From Firmicutes bacterium UBA5010 (GTDB taxonomy: Bacteria > Bacillota > Clostridia > Tissierellales > Sedimentibacteraceae), in assembly GCA_002396645.1 (NCBI GenBank), contig DGYI01000042.1:245-20257 (forward strand): a stretch of DNA of 20,013 bases, written 5' to 3'. A model generated the notes under the pieces. The model was not told where the DNA came from. It ran no database searches and saw only the letters and a program-made list of their open reading frames with translations. Of this stretch, positions 14,914 through 20,013 are shown piece after piece. The first letter of the stretch is position 1, and the number at the start of each line of letters is the position of its first letter. A program made the translations under genes and the position numbers.

Positions 14914-16241
14914 TATTTCACCTCCTTGGTATTGCCTATTCTATCCTTATACGGCAGCCAGCTATATTGGTCTGAATTTACCGTATGGTCGTTTCTGTCT
15001 TCCGGTTCGTCCTTATCTTCTTTCCAGCTATATAAATTGCGTTCTCTTATATGTTCCTTGCACGTATCCACGATTAATGATTCTTCGTGTGCTAGCCACC
15101 CCGTCTCAAGTTTAATTCTGTCTATAATCTGTGTTTTTTTCCATGCAGGCTGAAACATGTAAATGCTTCCGTTAGCTCTTTTGTACTTTTGACATTCAAG
15201 TATTGTTGCCTGGTCCGCGCTGTCTATAAAGACATTACGAGCAAATCCCCAATCACTTTTGCATCTGTTTAAAAACTCTATAAGCTTCGGAGGTATATCC
15301 GAGGGCGATAAAGGAACTTGTAAATCCTTGTTATTATATATCTGTTCTGCCAAGGTTATCTTTTTTCTGCAGACTGTGAAGCCGGTAAAGGTAAAAGAAA
15401 ATGTATCGTCTGATTCTCTGCTGTAAGATGTATCCACGCCACAAGAAAATAAGTTAAATTTAAACTCTTTTGCCTGTCTTGGTGTAATAATGTTCCCCTT
15501 GCGTAAATTAAATATAAGTCCTGTTGATCTGCCCCTTAAACCTTGTATTTTATTCTTGTATAACTTTGTCCCTACAGACACATTTCCTATAATCTGCTTT
15601 ACTTTTTCTTCTGTAAGCCCTAAATTGTGTTTAAAAGAAAAAAACCAATGAACCCAACCAGGTTTTGGCTCTTCGTTTAACATTTGATTTATTTCTTCCG
15701 GTGCATCATCCTTATATTTTGGTAATGGTCTGCTATGGTTTATATATTCAGAGTACACAGGCAAGCTAGGATCATCCGGGTTAAGTGTACCCATAAGATA
15801 ATCGCATCTCATCGATGCCTCTCTGACATACTCCATATCAGCTATGTTTATTTCATCTATGTAAAGGCAGCCATATTGTCCGCCGAGTGCTTTTTTCCAC
15901 CGCGCTTTGTTGTCATATCCTAATACATATATAATCTTATTTTTAAAGGCTAAATGCGGCAGGCTGTGCTGTCCTCGTCCCGATGCGTTATATTGTACCA
16001 TTGCACCGAAAATATCTAAAATGCCTAAGTCCTTGTTGATGATGTTTTTTTCTATGGTTCCTAAGTCTAGCCCTGAAAGTATATGCAATTTCTTTGGAGA
16101 GTTAGCAACCTTAAGCATAAACTTGAATACACCGACAGTTGTTTTCCCTGCCGCGGTCGTGCCCTCTAAGAATTCTACAGGTGCATCATGTTTAAGAAAA
16201 ACTTTATACTTTTGAGATAAGAGTAATTGTTCATCACTCAT
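14913..16241 (-). CDS. terL: Terminase large subunit (packaging ATPase/nuclease)
   Basis: This 442-residue protein is the packaging motor and DNA cutter. Walker A is GTTAAGKT at residues 27-34 and Walker B is CLYIDE at 125-130, with Asp129 and Glu130 as the likely Mg-binding and catalytic residues. A coupling-type motif GTLNPDD lies at 151-157. The C-terminal RNase H-like nuclease has CGVDTSYS (Asp270), VFIDSAD (Asp340/Asp343) and a late RNDHTVNSDQYSW (Asp418/Asp424), which are candidate metal ligands. Length is usual for the family. It overlaps the small subunit by eight bases; GGAGCAG precedes ATG 16241 at a good distance. Both functional domains look intact. Confidence 0.95.
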   Translation of the reverse strand: MSDEQLLLSQKYKVFLKHDAPVEFLEGTTAAGKTTVGVFKFMLKVANSPKKLHILSGLDLGTIEKNIINKDLGILDIFGAMVQYNASGRGQHSLPHLAFKNKIIYVLGYDNKARWKKALGGQYGCLYIDEINIADMEYVREASMRCDYLMGTLNPDDPSLPVYSEYINHSRPLPKYKDDAPEEINQMLNEEPKPGWVHWFFSFKHNLGLTEEKVKQIIGNVSVGTKLYKNKIQGLRGRSTGLIFNLRKGNIITPRQAKEFKFNLFSCGVDTSYSRESDDTFSFTFTGFTVCRKKITLAEQIYNNKDLQVPLSPSDIPPKLIEFLNRCKSDWGFARNVFIDSADQATILECQKYKRANGSIYMFQPAWKKTQIIDRIKLETGWLAHEESLIVDTCKEHIRERNLYSWKEDKDEPEDRNDHTVNSDQYSWLPYKDRIGNTKEVK

Positions 16242-16806
16242 TTAACTGCTCCAGAATTTTATCTAGTTTATCTGAATTTGTGTTTATACCTCCTGAAAGT
16301 TCTAACTTATCTGAGAACATACCTAAATGTCTGCCTATCAGCTCTAATGCCTTAACCTTGTCATTAAGTTTTATCTCTATTCCATTAGCCCCTTGTTTTA
16401 TTCCTGCAATTGCTGATTTTGAATCTTCTGTAAGTTCTTCTGAATTAACTATTTCAACTGTTTGATATTCATATGGCTCCAATCCTATCTCTTTACCTTC
16501 TGTATCAAACTTAATTCTTGCACCTTGCTTTAATATCACCTTTGCAAAATCTGTACCTTTTGCAAATCCTATCTTCGCTAGCTCTTTTAGAACTTTATCT
16601 TGAGTGATTTCAGTTCGTTTTTCTCTATCTTTCATTCGCTGTTCAATATAGCCCTCAACCTTAACATTTCTTAACAATCTAGCTCCAGCCGCTGCTGCTG
16701 TTTCATCGTTCTTTATTTTAGGATAAGCAACCTTATATGCTCTAGTAGCATTAAGGTCTATCAAGTATTCATCAACAAATATTTTTTGTTTAGGTGTTAG
16801 TTTCAC
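16234..16806 (-). CDS. terS: Terminase small subunit
   Basis: This 190-residue protein starts MKLTPKQKIFVDEYLIDLNATRAYKVAYP, the DNA-binding helix-turn-helix opening typical of Terminase_2-type small subunits. It then has ETAAAAGARLLRNVKVEGYIEQRM and a C-terminal section KVKALELIGRHLGMFSDKLELSGG before a charged tail. It recognises the packaging start site and recruits the large subunit. The start is GTG 16806, nine bases after GGAGG. The gene begins only about 30 bases downstream of an intrinsic terminator (16836-16866), so its transcript must pass that terminator unless a promoter is hidden in that short gap; I see none. The packaging site itself could not be located. Confidence 0.92.
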   Translation of the reverse strand: MKLTPKQKIFVDEYLIDLNATRAYKVAYPKIKNDETAAAAGARLLRNVKVEGYIEQRMKDREKRTEITQDKVLKELAKIGFAKGTDFAKVILKQGARIKFDTEGKEIGLEPYEYQTVEIVNSEELTEDSKSAIAGIKQGANGIEIKLNDKVKALELIGRHLGMFSDKLELSGGINTNSDKLDKILEQLNE

Positions 16807-16835
16807 TTAACACTACCTCCTTTTGTTTTGTTTGC

Positions 16836-16866
16836 AATAAAAAAGCACATACCAAGGTAAGTGCTT
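16836..16866 (-). terminator. Intrinsic terminator T2 before terS
   Basis: On the minus strand AAGCAC and GTGCTT form six pairs. After a T-T mismatch, TAC/GTA pairs extend the stem around a CTTG loop, and the hairpin is followed by a TTTTTTATT tract. It lies after the small frameshifted gene and just before the terS ribosome binding site. Confidence 0.85.
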
Positions 16867-16883
16867 CACTAAATCTTTATGCG

Positions 16884-17047
16884 TTAGTTGTCTGAACTAT
16901 CTTTTCCCAAGTTAGCTATGGTACTATATACGTCCTCTATAAGACCAGGTAAATCATTATGCTTAACTGGAACACAATTATTTTGAGTTCCCCATGCATA
17001 TAACTACAAACAATTTCGGCTGTTAATTCTTTATCTGTTTTTCCCAT
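16884..17047 (-). pseudogene. Frameshifted MucR-like small phage gene
   Basis: ATG 17047, preceded by GGGGG, opens MGKTDKELTAEIVCSYMH and then runs off frame to a stop after 36 residues. A shift by one base after the CAT of residue 18 restores GTQNNCVPVKHNDLPGLIEDVYSTIANLGKDSSDN and a TAA at 16884. The joined pattern, E-L-T-A-E-I-V-x-x-Y...V-P-V...D-L-P-G-L-I-x-x-V-Y, matches the N-terminal part of MucR/Ros-type regulators and a class of small phage proteins encoded just before terS. The simplest repair is to add back one GCAT unit at ATGCATGGGG, giving M-H-A-W-G and 55 residues. It has its own promoter and is flanked by terminators. I infer a slippage deletion; a sequencing error or programmed shift is possible. 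Confidence 0.75.
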
Positions 17048-17104
17048 TGTCTACATCCCCCTTTCCACTATAAATACTACCATTGGTTTATAATACTTAC
17101 CAAC

Positions 17105-17133
17105 ATTATACCAGGAAACCATTTTCCCTGCAA
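17105..17133 (-). promoter_or_regulatory. Strong sigma-70-type promoter P2
   Basis: On the minus strand, TTGCAG (17128-17133) is followed by a 17-base spacer and a perfect TATAAT (17105-17110), with an extended -10 TG one base before it (TGGTATAAT). The start site would be near 17098, leaving about 50 bases of leader before the small MucR-like gene. It lies between terminators T1 and T2. Confidence 0.8.
17112..17130. promoter_or_regulatory. Operator-like dyad inside promoter P2
   Basis: The spacer of P2 holds an interrupted inverted repeat, CAGGGAA (minus strand) and TTTCCTG separated by five bases, with one G-T mismatch. It lies between and partly over the -35 and -10 elements, where a bound repressor would block the polymerase. 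The binding protein is unknown. Confidence 0.5.
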
Positions 17134-17143
17134 CAATATTTTA

Positions 17144-17171
17144 CATAAAAAGACACCTGTTTCCAGGTGCC
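17144..17171 (-). terminator. Intrinsic terminator T1 after late promoter
   Basis: The minus strand GGCACCTG and CAGGTGTC form eight pairs (one G-T) around a GAAA tetraloop, followed directly by TTTTTATG. It stands about 40-65 bases after the predicted start of the upstream promoter, so it would end a very short leader transcript or read-through from the regulator gene. Confidence 0.9.
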
Positions 17172-17214
17172 TAATTAAAAGGGGGAATACTTTAATATCT
17201 TTAAAGCCATTTTA

Positions 17215-17244
17215 ATAATAGCATAAAGTTTTTATGACATTCAA
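17215..17244 (-). promoter_or_regulatory. Candidate late promoter
   Basis: On the minus strand, TTGAAT (17239-17244), an 18-base spacer and TATTAT (17215-17220) form a moderate promoter. The -35 is partly covered by two direct repeats that fit an activator site. Position directly after the regulator gene and before the packaging genes suggests the late promoter. The weak -35 fits a need for activation. Confidence 0.6.
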
Positions 17245-17250
17245 TGACAT
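17234..17250 (-). repeat. Direct ATGTCAT repeats, likely activator site
   Basis: Two copies of ATGTCAT (minus strand, 17244-17250 and 17234-17240) are ten bases apart, one helical turn, and overlap the -35 of the candidate late promoter. They begin four bases after the stop codon of the sigma-region-4-like regulator. Such repeats fit head-to-tail binding by that regulator; this is inference. Confidence 0.65.
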
Positions 17251-17253
17251 CTT

Positions 17254-17670
17254 TTAAATTTTCAAGTTATCTAAAGCAACCTCATGAATTCTAAATATGT
17301 GCCTGATTGCCATATGATTATCAACCGCTATTTGCTCAAAGCTTTTAAAGTCGAGATATCTACACTTAAGCACTTCCTTTTGCTTAAGGTCATTAACTTT
17401 ATTAATCCTCACTTCGATATCTTTTCTAAGCTTGACAAGTGTGTCGATATCAGAATTTATTGTCTGCTCTATCTCGTTTATATTGGCTATTCCACTTGCT
17501 ATAGTGTCTGTCCTACCTCTGCCCTTTGGCATGTCCGATATTGTACTTGTGACATTATATATTTTACTTTTCCAGTTCTCAAGTTCTCTAATCTTTCGGT
17601 CAATTTCTTTGTCTGCATATCGATACTGGTTAAGATAAGCTATTTTATTTCTGTGTTCATCTGTAAGCAT
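17254..17670 (-). CDS. Late transcription regulator, sigma-region-4-like (DUF1492/ArpU-type)
   Basis: This 138-residue protein has a helical N-terminal half (KIAYLNQYRYADKEIDRKIRELENWKSKI) and a central motif (DMPKGRGRTDTIASGIANI at about 46-64). The M-P-x-G/P-x-x-x-D motif followed by a helical stretch is usual in DUF1492-type phage regulators. The C-terminal helix-turn-helix, LKQKEVLKCRYLDFKSFEQIAVDNHMAIRHIFRIHEVALDNL (about 95-136), resembles sigma factor region 4. Proteins of this kind sit at the end of the early region and activate late genes. The position here is the same: it is the last gene before the terminase. ATG 17670 has GGAGGG five bases upstream. A candidate promoter with direct repeats starts right after the stop codon and is its most likely target. 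Confidence 0.85.
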   Translation of the reverse strand: MLTDEHRNKIAYLNQYRYADKEIDRKIRELENWKSKIYNVTSTISDMPKGRGRTDTIASGIANINEIEQTINSDIDTLVKLRKDIEVRINKVNDLKQKEVLKCRYLDFKSFEQIAVDNHMAIRHIFRIHEVALDNLKI

Positions 17671-17680
17671 TTAATCCCTC

Positions 17681-18013
17681 CTATTCTGCCGGCTCCAACA
17701 TTTCATCGTTAAACAGATACGGTAAATCCTCAACTAAATATTCTCCGCTACTTGACACGGATATTACTAGCTCTTTACCTCTGCACGATTCCATTCTGGT
17801 CGAGAATAATAATCCGTCGTAATATTCACCTACAATTAAGTCCTTTCTTATCCTGACCTTATCTCCCTCATTAAATCTATGTAAGAGTGAACACTTGCAA
17901 TCGTGCATCAAGTTGATTGCGTAGTCCAAGGCTTCTACATTGGCAATCCACCTCATCGCTTTACTAAAGTTTCTCATGCGCTCTAACTGTTCTACAACTT
18001 CATTTTTATTCAA
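17681..18013 (-). CDS. Conserved phage protein with SH3/KOW-like domain
   Basis: This 110-residue protein has an N-terminal helical part (about 1-40) and a C-terminal beta domain, about 46-108: RFNEGDKVRIRKDLIVGEYYDGLLFSTRMESCRGKELVISV...YLVEDLPYLFNDEMLEP. The pattern F-x-x-G-D-K-V-R-I-R-K-D-L...Y-x-G-L-x-F...M...G-K...F-x-D-E-M-L-E-P is common in small Firmicutes phage proteins and looks like an SH3-type barrel. No function is established. The start is TTG 18013, eight bases after GGAGG; the nearby ATG is out of frame. It lies just before the regulator gene, probably in one transcript with it. Confidence 0.75.
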   Translation of the reverse strand: MNKNEVVEQLERMRNFSKAMRWIANVEALDYAINLMHDCKCSLLHRFNEGDKVRIRKDLIVGEYYDGLLFSTRMESCRGKELVISVSSSGEYLVEDLPYLFNDEMLEPAE

Positions 18014-18047
18014 GGGTTTTACCTCCTGTAAATTTTAGTTTAATTGA

Positions 18048-18497
18048 CTAAATAAAAATCATATTATCTTGTTTATGATGAACAAAGCCATCACTAAGCA
18101 TTTGTATCCATTCTTCTTTAGTTGCTTTAAAATCTGCAAATGTAGTCGCATTCACTTCGCACCATTCACATAATTTATCTAAAGTTTCAAAAACTGGACT
18201 TGAAGGACTTCCCTCTGATGTTGTTTCCCACAATTGATATCCATCACCCTTTGGAGGCTCAACTTTTTCGCTCATATCTGGTAGGTTGTAATATTCATCA
18301 AATTCAGGACACCCTTCGTCGCCATTGACATATATATTAAGCGGTATTCCTTTTATTTTTGCATATGCCTTACAACCATCACATCCTGCCGAGTATTCGC
18401 TATGGCAGAAATTGAAATATTTATTGTAATATCCGTACCATACTTTTCCTATTGGATAATCAAAGTCCATTGGCACTCTTTTTAATTCTCTTCCCAT
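18048..18497 (-). CDS. Conserved phage protein of unknown function
   Basis: This 149-residue protein opens MGRELKRVPMDFDYPIGKVWYGY and contains EPPKGDGYQLWETTSEGSPSSPVFETLDKLCEWCEVNATTF in its second half. Both blocks are widely shared among phage proteins of many hosts (R-x-x-K-R-V-P-x-D-F-x-x-P...P-P-x-G-x-G-W/Y-Q-L-W-E-T-x-S-E-G-x-P-x-S-P-V-F). The function is unknown to me. The first half has Cys31, Cys39, Cys42 and Cys63, in an arrangement that could bind a metal. ATG 18497 has GAGGAAA upstream. It is encoded with early genes, so a DNA metabolism or take-over role is possible but not shown. Confidence 0.78.
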   Translation of the reverse strand: MGRELKRVPMDFDYPIGKVWYGYYNKYFNFCHSEYSAGCDGCKAYAKIKGIPLNIYVNGDEGCPEFDEYYNLPDMSEKVEPPKGDGYQLWETTSEGSPSSPVFETLDKLCEWCEVNATTFADFKATKEEWIQMLSDGFVHHKQDNMIFI

Positions 18498-18525
18498 AAT
18501 ATTTCCTCACTTTCTCAACTTAATT

Positions 18526-18693
18526 TTAATTTTCCTCAACTACAACCTCTACATCATTTTCGCTAAAACACTTTACGCAAACACTGTTATCTCCAAATTC
18601 CCATTTACAATCTTCTTTTTCTTTTCCGAATTGTCTTATGCAGCAGTGTTCAAGAATGTGTTGTTTTTCTTGTTCAGTACAATATATTTTCAT
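18526..18693 (-). CDS. Small cysteine-rich early phage protein
   Basis: This 55-residue protein starts MKIYCTEQEKQHILEHCCIRQFGKEKEDCKWEF and ends in a CVKCF...VEVVVEEN tail. Six cysteines (5, 17, 18, 29, 39, 42), including one CxxC, suggest metal binding. I do not recognise a family with certainty. The frame could start at TTG 18708, but AGGAGG would then be inside the gene; it lies four to five bases before ATG 18693, so I chose that start. It is 17 bases from the helicase stop codon and probably co-transcribed. Confidence 0.7.
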   Translation of the reverse strand: MKIYCTEQEKQHILEHCCIRQFGKEKEDCKWEFGDNSVCVKCFSENDVEVVVEEN

Positions 18694-18710
18694 ATATCCT
18701 CCTATCAACC

Positions 18711-20013
18711 TTAACCGTTTTTAATTTCTTCAATTCTTGCTTTTAAGCTTTGTAATAAAGCTTCTTGTGTTGCATCTCTATCCTCTAGTGCTGCCATTAC
18801 GTCAGTATCTCTGCTATTCTCTACAACCAGATGATGCAGAAATACTTTTTGCTTCTGTCCTTGCCTGTGTAATCTTTTGTTTGCCTGTAGATACAGTTCT
18901 AAGCTCCAGTTAAGTCCGAACCAGATTACGTGATTTCCACCGTCTTGTAAGTTTAATCCATAAGCAGCACTTGCCGGATGCGCAAGCAGAATATCTACTT
19001 CCCTATTGTTCCAATCTGTTTCATCCTGTGGTCCTTTAAGTTCTCTTACTCTTAATCCACTTTTTGAAAGTGCTTTTTTTATCCTGGTTAAGTCGTGTTG
19101 AAAATTATAAAACACAAGTGCCGGTTGTCCATTAAGCTGTTCTACAAGTTCTAAGAAAGCCTCTATTTTACAGTTATGTATTTCAATTACTTCTCTATCT
19201 TCTGTGTACACAGCTCCATTGCAAAGCTGTAAAAGTTTATTGCTAAGTACCGCTGCTGATCCTACGTCAATTACACTTTCATCAACTTCAAGCAATAATT
19301 CTCTCTCAAGCTTTTTATACTGCGCCTCTGCTTTTGAATCAAGTACAACTGATACGACATTCATAATGCAATCAGGAAGCTCCAAGTAATCTTCTGCTTT
19401 CATGCTGATGCATATATCTTGAATTTTTTCCTGTATAGATTCGGCAGCTCCCGGCTTTGGTTTATAACTGAATCCGTCATACCCTCGTTCAAAATATTTC
19501 TCCCGATAATGAGTGATTTTTCTTTCTAACCTTTCACCTTCATCAAGCAGATATAACTCAGCCCACAAATCCGTTAATCCGTTTGGTGCGGGTGTTCCGG
19601 TCAATCCCACTATCCGGTTTATATGTTTTCTCACCCAAGTTAGACTTTTAAATCTTTTAGCCTGATGATTTTTAAAGCTTGATAGCTCATCTATTATCAC
19701 AGTATCAAATGGCCAGCTGTTACGGTAATATTCAACCAGCCATTGTACATTTTCCCTGTTTATTACATACACATCTGCAGGGGTATTCAATGCCCTTATT
19801 CTCTTTGTCAAGGTTCCGAGTACCGGCATTATCCGTAAAAGTTTTAAATGTTCCCATTTTGCAGCCTCTTTGCTCCATGTTGCCTCAGCTACTTTTTTAG
19901 GGGCTATAACCAAAACTTTATTGATTGCAAACCGGTTAAATTTAAGATCATTAACAGCTGTTAACATTATTACTGTTTTCCCATGTCCCGGAAAGGCATA
20001 TAAATTTATATCC
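18711..20013 (-). CDS. SNF2-type phage helicase, 5' end outside window
   Basis: The gene runs off the window edge; 433 residues are visible. It belongs to the superfamily 2 SNF2-like helicases found in phage replication modules, which use ATP to move on or remodel DNA. Motif I (Walker A) is AFPGHGKT at about 19974-19997, not the DMGLGKT usual for SNF2 proteins. Motif Ia is KVLVIAPKKVAEATW. Motif II is VIIDELSSF, at about 19680-19700. Motif III is GLTGTPAPNG. The second RecA domain has PALVFYNFQHDL, ILLAHPASAAYGLNLQDGGNHVIWFG (motif V) and QANKRLHRQGQKQKV (motif VI, with the arginine finger). All main motifs are present. The C-terminus ends normally in a charged helix. The true start and roughly the first residues before Walker A are not visible. 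Confidence 0.9.
   Translation of the reverse strand, partial: DINLYAFPGHGKTVIMLTAVNDLKFNRFAINKVLVIAPKKVAEATWSKEAAKWEHLKLLRIMPVLGTLTKRIRALNTPADVYVINRENVQWLVEYYRNSWPFDTVIIDELSSFKNHQAKRFKSLTWVRKHINRIVGLTGTPAPNGLTDLWAELYLLDEGERLERKITHYREKYFERGYDGFSYKPKPGAAESIQEKIQDICISMKAEDYLELPDCIMNVVSVVLDSKAEAQYKKLERELLLEVDESVIDVGSAAVLSNKLLQLCNGAVYTEDREVIEIHNCKIEAFLELVEQLNGQPALVFYNFQHDLTRIKKALSKSGLRVRELKGPQDETDWNNREVDILLAHPASAAYGLNLQDGGNHVIWFGLNWSLELYLQANKRLHRQGQKQKVFLHHLVVENSRDTDVMAALEDRDATQEALLQSLKARIEEIKNG

Noticed and set aside
16940..17047. Intact 36-codon gene from ATG 17047
   Set aside because: The family-like C-terminal half sits in the next frame and the in-frame end is an unrelated hydrophobic tail, so a frameshift explains it better.

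Overview
The window reads as the late (packaging, head, tail and start of lysis) half of a siphovirus genome or prophage from a low-GC Firmicute, most likely a member of the Clostridia. The reasons are the AT-rich sequence, strong GGAGG-type ribosome binding sites, frequent GTG and TTG starts, and the gene set: a Gp15-family protein, XkdX, a GP20-type scaffold, a minor capsid protein 2 and an SNF2-type phage helicase. All convincing genes lie on the minus strand, so the biological order runs from base 20013 down to base 1. Host genus, and whether this is an integrated prophage or a free phage, cannot be decided from the window.

Layout in transcription order. (1) 20013-17254: end of the early/replication region, with an SNF2-like helicase cut by the window edge, a small cysteine-rich protein, two conserved phage proteins of unknown role, and a sigma-region-4-like (DUF1492/ArpU-type) regulator. 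(2) 17253-16807: a dense control region with a candidate late promoter carrying two direct ATGTCAT repeats, a strong intrinsic terminator, a near-consensus extended -10 promoter with an operator-like dyad, a small MucR-N-terminus-like gene broken by a frameshift, and a second intrinsic terminator about 30 bases before terS. (3) 16806-12347: small and large terminase, portal and MuF-type minor head protein. (4) 12346-12199: a non-coding gap that can fold into three hairpins. (5) 12198-8368: scaffold, major capsid, head-tail connector genes, tail terminator and tail tube. (6) 8367-8319: a UUCG-capped hairpin. (7) 8318-944: two tail assembly chaperone-type genes, tape measure, a short tail protein that seems to start at AUA, a tail hub/spike with five 21-residue coiled-coil repeats, a small conserved protein and a tail fibre. 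(8) 953-8: an XkdW-like protein, XkdX and two small membrane proteins of probable holin type. The endolysin is expected just beyond base 1.

How the parts work together: the regulator ending at 17254 probably activates the promoter that begins four bases after its stop codon. Transcription into the 16 kb late operon must then pass two terminators, which suggests antitermination, attenuation, or partial read-through. Late genes are tightly coupled by stop/start overlaps (ATGA, TAATG, GTGA, TAGTG). The most unusual points are this switch region with its moron-like cassette, the probable AUA start at 4692, the structured leader before the scaffold gene and the UUCG hairpin after the tail tube gene. 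No CRISPR array, tRNA, rRNA, insertion sequence or integrase was seen.
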